From Brevibacillus brevis (lineage in GTDB: Bacteria > Bacillota > Bacilli > Brevibacillales > Brevibacillaceae): 64,000 nt of DNA. The translations under genes were made by a program, and so were the position numbers. The notes beneath the pieces are model-generated. The model was not told the origin of the DNA and did not search any database. It was given only the letters and a program-made list of their open reading frames with translations. Below, piece after piece: positions 55,807 to 63,996 of this stretch (its first letter is position 1; each line of letters starts with the position of its first letter). The DNA is taken from the NCBI RefSeq assembly GCF_031583145.1, contig NZ_CP134050.1:3361501-3425500 (forward strand), given 5' to 3'.

Positions 55807-55815
55807 TAAATTGTA
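55801..55815. promoter_or_regulatory. OhrR-type operator TACAATTAAATTGTA
   Basis: A perfect 15-bp palindrome (7-bp arms, central A) identical to the inverted repeat described for the organic-peroxide repressor OhrR in Bacillus (TACAATT-AATTGTA). It overlaps the -10 of the plus-strand promoter and lies 62 bp upstream of rph on the other strand. Confidence 0.6.
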
Positions 55816-55930
55816 AAATAAGATAACTTTGACCTTATGAGGCTGAACAGTCGTAAACCGATTGTATCATTGTGCCTTTTTATTTGCAATAGAAAAGAAC
55901 CTGGTCATCCGCCCAGGTTCTTTTTTTATG
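55813..55930 (+). ncRNA. Candidate small RNA under the OhrR-type operator
   Basis: The interval between the consensus promoter (55778-55806) and the terminator (55897-55927) would give a transcript of about 115-120 nt. It has no open frame with a ribosome site. It could be an sRNA, an antisense leader relic, or the remains of a lost peroxide-response gene. No family is recognised. Confidence 0.35.
55893..55930. terminator. Terminator between rph region and DUF917 gene
   Basis: GAACCTGG (55897-55904) pairs with CCAGGTTC (55913-55920), followed on the plus strand by seven Ts and on the minus strand by TTTTC. Confidence 0.82.
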
Positions 55931-55975
55931 CTCTGTGTACACCACGCGCGGACCGTTCGTGTTTCTCGTAGACCC

Positions 55976-57097
55976 CTACTTGGAAGCTGGCGCATTTCCT
56001 GTTTTCAGCCGGGCATACGTTTCACGATCCATCCCGATATACTCCGGTCCAAAAATGGACAGGCCCCTCTCCGTCTCCCAAGCAGCAGGCGCGGGGAAAG
56101 TCACTACATCGACGATCATTCCCGGCTGGCAAGAGGGATTTAAGATCGGCTCTCCCGTCTTGTGATCCAAGATCGACAAAAGCTCCGGAATAATCGAAAG
56201 GATTTCGTCCTGCTGCGTTGCCATCATAAATTCATTGCGAAACCAGACACGAACCAGGTCATCCTGTTTCTGTCCGTACGCCTCGATCGTCACCTCTCCC
56301 TCGATGAAACCGCCGACATCCTGCCAGGAAGCCGAGCGAATGATGCCATGACAGAGATGCTGGCCGCCGCCCGCCTTTGCTATGGCGTGGGCAGGAATGC
56401 TTCCCTGCTCGCTCGCCAGCCGCATGGCTCGACCGACCTGCTCGGCCTTGGACAACGTCCCGATGATGACCGTTTCTTTCAGTCGCTTTCCATCTACGGG
56501 ATGATCGCATACCCCGGCCAAATTGCCTGACGTTCCGGCAAAAGCACGAGCAATTTGCTCCGCGCGGTCATGATTGACGGCGTGCTGGACGATCAAGGTA
56601 TCCCCAAAACGGTTGGCAAGCGCAAAGGGAGAGATGGATACATCATAAATATGGAAGGTCGTATGGGCCAAATCGGGAACAGCGCGACCGGCCGGATCCG
56701 CATCGATCAAAGGAACGCCTAATTGAATGGCGGTCTCGATTGCACATGCCGTGTTTCCTCCAAGCTCGGTGGCGATCACTGCCTTGATTTCCTTGCCCAA
56801 ATATTTCTGCAAGGCTCTAGCAGCAAGCGTCGACACTTCATCCGGCAGAATCGGCAATCCCTCGAGACGTTTTCTCACTTCCTCGGGTGGCGGAGCTACG
56901 GAACCTACGTAGTAGGGTGAGGCAATCAGCCAGTCATCCTCGACCTCCTCCACGGAAATCATCATTACCGCCTTGCCGCTTGCGTACAATTTGCGGACGA
57001 GCGACAGTCCATCCGTGAGGCTTCCTCCTCCCCCTGTTCCAAAGATGCACGCTCCGTAGAGCATGTCCTCCGTTTCCTGCAACGTTAGCTGTCTCAA
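55976..57097 (-). CDS. DUF917 family protein (S-Me-THD-like)
   Basis: A 373-residue soluble protein. MLYGACIFGTGGGGSLTDGL at the N-terminus, ELGGNTACAIETAIQLGVPLIDADPAGRAVP in the centre and GEPILNPSCQPGMIVDVVTFPAP at the C-terminus are family hallmarks. DUF917 proteins are regularly found beside hydantoinase A/B genes and are thought to act in the same catabolism, but no reaction is settled. TTG start at 57097 with GGGAG about 11 nt upstream. It lies 41 nt after the MFS gene and ends the locus. Confidence 0.85.
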   Translation of the reverse strand: MRQLTLQETEDMLYGACIFGTGGGGSLTDGLSLVRKLYASGKAVMMISVEEVEDDWLIASPYYVGSVAPPPEEVRKRLEGLPILPDEVSTLAARALQKYLGKEIKAVIATELGGNTACAIETAIQLGVPLIDADPAGRAVPDLAHTTFHIYDVSISPFALANRFGDTLIVQHAVNHDRAEQIARAFAGTSGNLAGVCDHPVDGKRLKETVIIGTLSKAEQVGRAMRLASEQGSIPAHAIAKAGGGQHLCHGIIRSASWQDVGGFIEGEVTIEAYGQKQDDLVRVWFRNEFMMATQQDEILSIIPELLSILDHKTGEPILNPSCQPGMIVDVVTFPAPAAWETERGLSIFGPEYIGMDRETYARLKTGNAPASK

Positions 57098-57138
57098 AAT
57101 GTGGCAAACTCCCTTCTCCTACATGCTATTTCTATCCG

Positions 57139-58476
57139 CTACTCCAAGATTTGTCCTTCCGTTTCCGGCAAGAACAGAATAATGCAGAGCGTCATGACCA
57201 TGAAAATCTGGATAAACGACACCGTCGTATTAAATGCCCATCCCCAACCGATCACCATCCCGATTATCGAGGGAGCGAGCGTATTCGCCCAGCGCTGAGC
57301 ACCTGCCCCGAAGCTGTAGCCGGCGACCCGGCCGTTTGTCGGATAGATTTCGCCAAACCATGTATTCCAGACGCCCCACGCACCCAGGCTGAAGAAAGCC
57401 AATGCAAAATTGCAGATATACAGCTGCGTCATGTCACCTGCATACGCAAAGCCAAAGCCGCTGACTACCGCAAGTGCAACAAACGCTACCATCACTTTCT
57501 TGCGTCCATACTTACCCGTTAGCCAAGCAGCTACCATGTAGCTGGGAACCTGGAACAGCGTCGACAACGCCAGAAAGGTCAAGCTTTGCGACATGGACAA
57601 CCCTTTTTGCGCCAGCAGTGTCGGAATCCACGTGTAAAGACCCCAATAACCGAAAGCAAACGCAAAGTTCACGATGGTTTGAAATGCCGTCAGCTTGCGG
57701 AACCGCTTGGTAAATATCGTAAAATAATTCCCTTTTGTCATCGGTTCGACCCACAGCTCTTCATGCTCCCCGATCGTCAGCTTGCCTTGGCTCAGATAAC
57801 GGATGGCTTCCTTCGCTTCTGCCTGCTTCCCTTTGCTTGCGAGCCAATAAGGGGATTCCGGTATGTTTCGAATCATCAGGGCCCACAACCCTACCAGAGA
57901 GCTGAGCACAATGATCCCGCGCCATCCGCCCAAAAGTCCGTCCCCTTGCAAAAAGAAGGCGGTCACGCCGAGCGCGAGCAGCATCCCGAGGGGCCATCCC
58001 GCCGAGAGATACACGACGCCTTTGCCGCGTTGCTTGACGGGGAGCATTTCCTCAAAGTAGGGATAACCGGAGATCATCACTCCTCCGAGTGCTACCCCTG
58101 CAAGCAGCCGGACGGTATACAGCATCAGAAAGCTGGTGGAAAACGGTGTCAGCAAGGAGATGAGACTAAAACTAATCAAGCTGTACATCAATGTTTTTCT
58201 GCGGCCTACCCTGTCTGCGATAATCGCCCAGATATAAGTGCCGGGAATCATTCCCAAATAGATGGACCCGATCAACGAGCCTTCCTCGAGGGGAGACAAT
58301 TGAAAATCTGCCGCGATGGAGCTGCTCAGGAAGATAATCAACATCATCTCCCAGGCCTCGATGACGGAAACGATGAATAAGACGATTCCGACAAACAAGT
58401 GCATTTTCGTGAACGGCATCCGTTCAAACAGTTCCCCTACTTTAACGATCTGTTTTTTGTTTTTGGAGACCTCCAT
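57139..58476 (-). CDS. MFS transporter, sugar/metabolite:H+ symporter type
   Basis: A 445-residue permease with twelve hydrophobic helices. The loop 2-3 motif IWAIIADRVGRRKTLMYS and its counterpart between helices 8 and 9 (GKYGRKKVMVAF) mark the major facilitator superfamily. VALGGVMISGYPYFEEMLPVK fits the AAHS/SV2-like branch that takes up organic acids and cyclic amides. In this locus it probably imports the hydantoin-type substrate or exports a product. ATG at 58476 with GGGGCGACGACAC before it. A perfect 8-bp inverted repeat lies 22-45 bp upstream. Confidence 0.88.
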   Translation of the reverse strand: MEVSKNKKQIVKVGELFERMPFTKMHLFVGIVLFIVSVIEAWEMMLIIFLSSSIAADFQLSPLEEGSLIGSIYLGMIPGTYIWAIIADRVGRRKTLMYSLISFSLISLLTPFSTSFLMLYTVRLLAGVALGGVMISGYPYFEEMLPVKQRGKGVVYLSAGWPLGMLLALGVTAFFLQGDGLLGGWRGIIVLSSLVGLWALMIRNIPESPYWLASKGKQAEAKEAIRYLSQGKLTIGEHEELWVEPMTKGNYFTIFTKRFRKLTAFQTIVNFAFAFGYWGLYTWIPTLLAQKGLSMSQSLTFLALSTLFQVPSYMVAAWLTGKYGRKKVMVAFVALAVVSGFGFAYAGDMTQLYICNFALAFFSLGAWGVWNTWFGEIYPTNGRVAGYSFGAGAQRWANTLAPSIIGMVIGWGWAFNTTVSFIQIFMVMTLCIILFLPETEGQILE

Positions 58477-58497
58477 GTGTCGTCGCCCCTTTTTTTG

Positions 58498-58521
58498 TGA
58501 AAAGCATGTCGTCGCTTTTCA
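58498..58521. repeat. Inverted repeat in the MFS gene leader
   Basis: TGAAAAGC (58498-58505) and GCTTTTCA (58514-58521), perfect 8-bp arms with an 8-bp spacer. Located just before the MFS ribosome site. Operator or translation-control hairpin. Confidence 0.5.
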
Positions 58522-58715
58522 TAAACGTGTGCCGCTTCAAACGGTTACGAAACAAATGAAACGCTTTGACTTCCCATTCGGGCGGTACTGGTAACCGACC
58601 TTTTTGCTTTGACTCCGATTCAATTTCCGTTTGATATTTGCGAAAAATTCCGGATATTCCACGGATGCCAGGCGAATCCGCACCTTTTCCTTGCTCTCAG
58701 GAATCCCCTTTTGGA

Positions 58716-58755
58716 GTAGACATGCGAGGGAGCAAGGCCCCCGTCACATGTCTAC
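58716..58755. repeat. Hairpin between hyuB and the MFS gene
   Basis: GTAGACATG (58716-58724) and CATGTCTAC (58747-58755), perfect 9-bp arms around a 22-nt GC-rich loop that can pair partly inside. No T-run, so more likely an mRNA-processing or stability element after hyuB than a terminator. Confidence 0.5.
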
Positions 58756-58772
58756 GGTTGGATCGATGGAGC

Positions 58773-60515
58773 TTATTGCCGATAGTCTCTGCGCTCGGCC
58801 GTTTCCCCCCGCACTTCGTAAGACTCGGGGTTCAGTATGACTCCGTACTTTTGCTCGGCTTGCTCAATGGTCACGTATCCGTTCTTCGCATCCTTCGCGA
58901 CCTGCTCCGCCGGCCGATGGAAAGGATGTCCATAGCCGCCTCCTGTACCGGTCATCAGCTTCACGACATCTCCCTTATTCAGGGGGTAGCGCGCATAGAT
59001 TCCAAACGGCCCATCCGTTTCCCCATTGGCTTTCTCAATAAAAAACTCATTGGGAGAACCGGATTCCCCGCCATTGACTCCCCACGGCAAGAACTTGTTG
59101 CGGCCAAAGGTAACGGTCACTGCTTGCTTGTCCGTCATAGCACGATAAGAGCGAACAACACCGGATCCACCCATAAATTCACCCGCTCCTGCACCATCGC
59201 ATCGCAGGCTGTACTCGTCAACCATGACTCCGTATCGTGCTTCTGCGATCTCCACGGGCATATTGTACGTCTCTCCATCCCCAATGCAAAACTGACCACG
59301 GGCGCCATCCTGACCTTCCCCTGCTCCCCATCCGCCAACGGAAGGTTCGACGATCAAAAAGGGCTCGTCCGACACATGATGCTTGCCGGACAAAGTCACA
59401 GCGGAGACGGACAGGAAATGGCCAGCTGTCAAACGGTTCGGCAGGATGGGAGCCAGTGCTTTCCATACCAGGTCTCCCCCTGCAGATCCACTTTCCCAAT
59501 AAACAGAGACGGGTGCTGGCCGCTCTGCGGAGAAGATCGTGCCTGGATCGGCTATAATCTCCAACGGACGAAATACGCCATCGTTAATATCGTGAGAGGG
59601 GTTGGTGATCGCCAAGTAGATCGTGCGAACATCCGATACCAATGTCGTGTACGAGCAATTGACGGGGCCCAGTACTTGCGGATGGCTTCCCCTGAAGTCG
59701 CAAATGAACTGATCGTCCGTGATCGTGACCTTCACTTGAATCCGAAACGGCCCATTGCCCATTCCATCTGAATCGATGTAGTCAACCGCTTCATAGACCC
59801 CGTTTGGCAAGGAGGCCAGCTCTTTCCGGGCGAGCTGTTCGCCGTGGTCGAGCAAGCTCTGGATCGAAGCCAGAACCACATCTTTTCCATGCTTTTCACA
59901 CAGCTCCTGGAAACGTCTTTCCCCAGTTCGCAGTGCCGCTACCTGTGCCCACATGTCTCCGAGAGACAGATCGGGAAAACGGACATTTGCTTGAATCATC
60001 TCCACCAGAGCCTGATTGACCTTTCCCTCATCAAACAGCTTGATGCAAGGGAATTGAAGGCCTTCCTGGAAAATGTCCGTCGAATCGTTAGTAAAGGAAC
60101 CAGGATCTTTTCCTCCTACTTCTGTCCAGTGTGCTTTGTTTGCTGAAAACGCAACGATTTCCCCTTCGTAGTAAATCGGCATGACTAGCCCGACGTCAGA
60201 CAGATGAGAGCCGCCGCCGCTGTACGGATCGTTGATGATGATGATGTCTCCGGGAGACAGATTCTTGCCCTCTGCAAATTTTTTCACCGTATCTCGTACC
60301 ATGAAGCTCAGGTTGCCGATAAATCCCGCCACCCCGTGCCCTTGTGTCAATAGCTGACCATGGGCATCCGTCAAACCGCACGCGTAGTCCAATACTTCAT
60401 AGATGATCGGACTCATGGATGTCCGACCCAAGGTATAAAACATCTCGTCCCCGATGGCGATCAACGAATCCTTGACGATTTCCAGGCTGAACGGGTCTAC
60501 TTTTTGGACGCTCAT
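58773..60515 (-). CDS. hyuB: Hydantoinase/oxoprolinase subunit B
   Basis: A 580-residue HyuB-type subunit, which with HyuA hydrolyses cyclic amides such as N-methylhydantoin or 5-oxoproline with ATP. VDPFSLEIVKDSLIAIGDEM is the canonical start. ITQGHGVAGFIGNL, IINDPYSGGGSHLSDVGLVMPI and the C-terminal GTGGGYGHPFHRPAEQVA are diagnostic. The ATG directly follows the hyuA stop (TAAATG), so subunits are made together. The exact substrate cannot be read from sequence. Confidence 0.93.
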   Translation of the reverse strand: MSVQKVDPFSLEIVKDSLIAIGDEMFYTLGRTSMSPIIYEVLDYACGLTDAHGQLLTQGHGVAGFIGNLSFMVRDTVKKFAEGKNLSPGDIIIINDPYSGGGSHLSDVGLVMPIYYEGEIVAFSANKAHWTEVGGKDPGSFTNDSTDIFQEGLQFPCIKLFDEGKVNQALVEMIQANVRFPDLSLGDMWAQVAALRTGERRFQELCEKHGKDVVLASIQSLLDHGEQLARKELASLPNGVYEAVDYIDSDGMGNGPFRIQVKVTITDDQFICDFRGSHPQVLGPVNCSYTTLVSDVRTIYLAITNPSHDINDGVFRPLEIIADPGTIFSAERPAPVSVYWESGSAGGDLVWKALAPILPNRLTAGHFLSVSAVTLSGKHHVSDEPFLIVEPSVGGWGAGEGQDGARGQFCIGDGETYNMPVEIAEARYGVMVDEYSLRCDGAGAGEFMGGSGVVRSYRAMTDKQAVTVTFGRNKFLPWGVNGGESGSPNEFFIEKANGETDGPFGIYARYPLNKGDVVKLMTGTGGGYGHPFHRPAEQVAKDAKNGYVTIEQAEQKYGVILNPESYEVRGETAERRDYRQ

Positions 60516-62558
60516 TTAGTTCACCCCCGTGTGAATAATCAGATTGCCGTACTCATCTACCGTAAGCGACTGCCCCGGATGCATGACGGTGGACGAGGAA
60601 CGCTCCTCTACAATGGCAGGACCCTCAAGGGCGATTCCTGGCGACAGCTTTTTGCGATCATAGACATGGGTAGCAACCCATCCTTTGCCCTCGAAGTAAA
60701 CAGGACGTGATTCAATGATGGCTTCGGATACCGGGATATTGGTTTTCTCCAGCTTTTTGAGTGTGGGCTTCTGCACCTTGCCAAAAGCCGTCACATGGAG
60801 GGACACGATTTCCGTCTCTGTCTGTTCGAGACGGAATGTGTACGTTTTTTCGTGGAGCTGGTGGAATCTTTCCACGATCTCGGCAAAGGTATCTGCTCCC
60901 CACTCTCCATTCGGTACCTGCACTTTGACGGTATGCTCCTGTCCCACATAGCGCATGTCGGCAAAGCGAGCGTACATCACCGCTTCACGTGCAAGTCCGT
61001 CTGCTTCGTACTGCTGCCACGCTCCCTGCTCCAACGTATCCCACGCGCGGTTGATTTCCCCGATTTCTACTTGTCCCAAGCGCTTGTTGTACGTCTGTAT
61101 GTAGTCGCGGCGCAGGTCCGTCATCAGCATGCCCCATGCGGAGAATACAGATGATGCGGTCGGTACCACTACTTTTTTCACGCCCAGCTCTTTTGCGAGA
61201 ATCGATGCATGCATCGGTCCTCCGCCACCAAAAGCCACGAGCGTAAAGTCCCGCGGGTCGTATCCCTTGCGGACAGAAACAAGCTTCAGCGCATTCAGCA
61301 TGTTGGAATCGGCAATCCGGATCATCCCGAGAGCTGCTTCCTCTACCGACATGTCAAAATGGCTGGCTACCGTCTCGTGAATGGCTTGCTTCACCTTCTC
61401 CAGATCGACGTTGTAACCGAAGTTTCTGGCAGCCAATCGACCCGTAACGAGATTCGCATCAGTCGTGGTCGGCTTCGTTCCGCCCATTCCGTAAGCGACA
61501 GGTCCAGGAAGTGCTCCGGCGGATTCCGGCCCTACTTTCAGCGCCCCCGCTTCATCGATCCAGGCGATTGACCCGCCACCATTTCCGATTTCCACGATAT
61601 CGACGACGGGCACTTTGATCGGATAGCCGGCACTGCGCTCTGCACGCTCAATGTAGTAGTCCGTGGATACCTTCACTTCTCCCCTGTCGATGAGCGAACA
61701 CTTCGCTGTCGTTCCGCCGATATCAAAAGCAATCAGATTGGTCTCACCGATCAGCTCTCCGAGTACCGCAGCTCCGTACACCCCAGCTACCGGACCGGAC
61801 TCCACCATATTAATCGGAGTTTCCTTTGCCTGCGCAAACGTAGTCGTACCCCCATTGGATTGCATGATGTAGTTGTAGCTGTCTACCCCGTTTTCTTTCA
61901 GTTTTCCTTGCAGCTTATCGATGTACGAAGCGGCCGTTGGCTTCACGTAGGAGTTTAGCACGGCTGTATTGGTGCGTTCATACTCGCGCCATTCCTTTGT
62001 CACTTCATGGGAGGCTGTGACGTAGACCTCCGGCCATAGCTCCTTGATCAGGGCGGCCGTCATCTGCTCGTGCACCGGATTCACATAGGCATGCAAATAA
62101 GCGATCGCAACCGCTTTCACCTCTTCTTTTTGAAAGGAGGCGACGATGCTTTTGACCTGTTCACGATCGAGTGGACGAATGATTTCTCCCTGGAAGTCGA
62201 GGCGCTCCTCCACCTCCAGACGCAAATGGCGGGGGACGAACGGCTCCGGCTTGCGGTATCGCACATTGAAAAGATCCGGACGATTCCCTCGGGCGATCTC
62301 CAGTACATCGCGGAAGCCCTTGGTCGTAATCAGCCCTGTCTTGACTCCCTTTCTCTCTGTCAATGCGTTGATGATGACAGTGGAGCCGTGAATGAACGTA
62401 TGAATCGCTTTTTTGTCGATTCCGCTTGCCTCAATGACATCCAGGACCCCTTGTTCAAAGTTCGGCGGTGTCGTCGGGCTTTTTGCTACGCCAATGTCTC
62501 CGTGCTCATCCACGAAAACCAAATCGGTAAAAGTGCCGCCAATATCTGTTGCCACTCT
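60516..62558 (-). CDS. hyuA: Hydantoinase/oxoprolinase subunit A
   Basis: A 680-residue ASKHA-fold ATPase subunit. The phosphate-1 motif is TDIGGTFTDLVFVDE at the N-terminus. The hydantoinase A core has IAFDIGGTTAKCSLI (about 273-287) and the C-terminal part VAFGGGGPMHASILAKELG. It phosphorylates the cyclic substrate for ring opening by HyuB. ATG at 62558 is preferred over an upstream frame because AAAGGGGG is 7 nt before it. It is 47 nt downstream of the XRE-cupin regulator gene. Confidence 0.93.
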   Translation of the reverse strand, partial: RVATDIGGTFTDLVFVDEHGDIGVAKSPTTPPNFEQGVLDVIEASGIDKKAIHTFIHGSTVIINALTERKGVKTGLITTKGFRDVLEIARGNRPDLFNVRYRKPEPFVPRHLRLEVEERLDFQGEIIRPLDREQVKSIVASFQKEEVKAVAIAYLHAYVNPVHEQMTAALIKELWPEVYVTASHEVTKEWREYERTNTAVLNSYVKPTAASYIDKLQGKLKENGVDSYNYIMQSNGGTTTFAQAKETPINMVESGPVAGVYGAAVLGELIGETNLIAFDIGGTTAKCSLIDRGEVKVSTDYYIERAERSAGYPIKVPVVDIVEIGNGGGSIAWIDEAGALKVGPESAGALPGPVAYGMGGTKPTTTDANLVTGRLAARNFGYNVDLEKVKQAIHETVASHFDMSVEEAALGMIRIADSNMLNALKLVSVRKGYDPRDFTLVAFGGGGPMHASILAKELGVKKVVVPTASSVFSAWGMLMTDLRRDYIQTYNKRLGQVEIGEINRAWDTLEQGAWQQYEADGLAREAVMYARFADMRYVGQEHTVKVQVPNGEWGADTFAEIVERFHQLHEKTYTFRLEQTETEIVSLHVTAFGKVQKPTLKKLEKTNIPVSEAIIESRPVYFEGKGWVATHVYDRKKLSPGIALEGPAIVEERSSSTVMHPGQSLTVDEYGNLIIHTGVN

Positions 62559-62605
62559 CATGAATATCCCCCTTTGCCAACCCATCTGTGATCGCTCACT
62601 GCTTT

Positions 62606-63148
62606 TTAAAAAATGACCGGCGTCAACACGCAGAGCAGCTGCGTTTCTTCTTGCAGCGGATTCTCGTATTCATGCTCGATATGAGACGGAAAATGAATGG
62701 AATCCCCTTGCTTCACGAAATATTCCTCTCCCCCAATCTCGAAGAGTACTGCTCCCTTCAGTACGAAGTAAAATTCCTCTCCTGGATGACTGAATGTCTG
62801 TTCCTTTTTTTGATTGGGCGCGAGCGTGACGATCATCGGTTCGAGAGAGCGCTTTGGGAAATCCCCGCCCAATCGGACAAAAGTCGTCGCAGAGCTCTCC
62901 ACGCGAAATGGCTTCTGCTCGTTGGTTTTCACATGATAGTTGGAATGGACCTGCTCTTCAAAGAAGAAGCTCATCGGTACGCCAAACGCATCCGCAATTT
63001 TTTTGAGGGAAGTGATTGCGACGGAAGATGCTCCGCGCTCGATTTGGGACAAAAAACTGACGGACAGATTGGTCTTCTCGCTCAAATCCTTCAGCGTCAT
63101 GCCTTGTTCCAGTCTGATGTCTTTGATTTTTTTGTGGATATCGTCCAT
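62606..63148 (-). CDS. XRE-family regulator with cupin sensor domain
   Basis: A 180-residue transcription factor. The N-terminal helix-turn-helix (about 5-60) has LEQGMTLKDLSEKTNLSVSF and QIERGASS. The C-terminal cupin (about 105-178) has HPGEEFYFVLKGAVLFEIGG and GDSIHFPSHIEHEYEN. Such regulators usually control an adjacent catabolic operon, with the cupin binding a small ligand. It heads the hydantoin locus and is probably co-transcribed with hyuAB. ATG at 63148 with AGGTGAAG just upstream. A near-perfect palindrome lies about 90 bp upstream. Confidence 0.88.
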   Translation of the reverse strand: MDDIHKKIKDIRLEQGMTLKDLSEKTNLSVSFLSQIERGASSVAITSLKKIADAFGVPMSFFFEEQVHSNYHVKTNEQKPFRVESSATTFVRLGGDFPKRSLEPMIVTLAPNQKKEQTFSHPGEEFYFVLKGAVLFEIGGEEYFVKQGDSIHFPSHIEHEYENPLQEETQLLCVLTPVIF

Positions 63149-63230
63149 CTCTTCACCTGCATCCTTTTCCTTATTGAAATTGAAGCATTTGCACGACAAT
63201 TTCATATATTCTTTATTGATTGTGATTTTA

Positions 63231-63246
63231 CTATAATCGATTACAG
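63231..63246. promoter_or_regulatory. Palindrome upstream of the XRE-cupin regulator
   Basis: CTATAATCGATTACAG: a perfect TAATCGATTA core (63234-63243) extended with one mismatch per arm. A plausible operator for the regulator. Confidence 0.4.
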
Positions 63247-63776
63247 TTTTACAACATTTAATTCTTCTTTTACTTCATTTTTTACACTCTTATCTGAATA
63301 TTGTTTCTCATACATTGACAACACTCGTTCTTTAAATCCTGCTGCCGCAGCTTTTGAAATAGAGGCATTATCAGGACTACAGCCGACACACTGCTTGGAG
63401 TTCATCTTCATCCAAATGTTGGTGGTCCCCCTTTTCAGAACAACAAAAATAGCCCCTTCCTCCGTCTTAGTACCGAAGGAATTAGGCTATTACTTTCAGT
63501 ATTCCCGGTTTAGATTCGCCAAACCGAGTGGCGACATCCACGGACTTCCCGCAAAAAAATGTGGCGGCCTCCCCTTTTACTTTCAGCCATCGCCTTAGCG
63601 ATTTCCCCTGTCTTCTTTCTTGCCTCTATTCGTAGTACCAGTTTCCAACTCACTCGTTCAAACTCTTGCGAATGCCCAAAAAGCCAAATAGGGCTTGTTA
63701 CGCGGAAAATACGAGAATCTCTCACCCGATAAGAAAGATCCTTACAGGCATCATGAATTTGATTTACAGAACTTTC
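63241..63776 (-). pseudogene. Frameshifted remnant of an unrecognised gene
   Basis: Three consecutive minus-strand frames join into one protein-like sequence of about 175 residues. The first (about 63776-63580) includes RIFRVTSPIWLFGHS and VSWKLVLRIEARKKTGEIAK. The second, after a shift in an AAAAGGGG run, includes GEAATFFCGKSVDVATRFGE. The third, after a shift near 63487, includes TEEGAIFVVLKRGTTNIW and ends at TAA 63241. The last 57 codons alone could start at ATG 63411 but lack a good ribosome site. No start is seen upstream, so it is also 5'-truncated. Family not recognised. Confidence 0.45.
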
Positions 63777-63791
63777 CTAAAATAGTACAAT
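63763..63791 (+). promoter_or_regulatory. Promoter of the secreted peptide gene
   Basis: TTTACA (63763-63768), 17-nt spacer, TACAAT (63786-63791). The -10 overlaps the palindrome ACAATATTGT (63787-63796). The start codon is about 30 nt after the expected start site. Confidence 0.6.
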
Positions 63792-63825
63792 ATTGTCATA
63801 ACATTCACACAAGGAGATGGTACCA

Positions 63826-63996
63826 ATGAAAAAATTAATTGCCATCGCTTTCGCAACCATGATGGTGATGTCTGTATCTACTGCTGCTTTTGCTTATGGT
63901 GACGGTAGGGGAAACGGTAAAGACCTTCCTGGCGGCAATCCCCCTACTCCCCCAGCCTATTGCCCTACACCAAAAGCCTGCTACGTACCCTGGTAG
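63826..63996 (+). CDS. Small secreted peptide precursor (56 aa)
   Basis: A 56-residue precursor with a clear Sec signal peptide (MKKLIAIAF start, cleavage expected after STAAFA, about residue 23). The mature part is about 33 residues, rich in Gly and Pro (GDGRGNGKDLPGGNPPTPP), and ends CPTPKACYVPW with two cysteines six residues apart that could form a disulfide. AAGGAG is about 9 nt before the ATG, and a good promoter precedes it. No family is recognised; a bacteriocin-like, signalling or spore/envelope peptide are all possible. Confidence 0.7.
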   Translation: MKKLIAIAFATMMVMSVSTAAFAYGDGRGNGKDLPGGNPPTPPAYCPTPKACYVPW

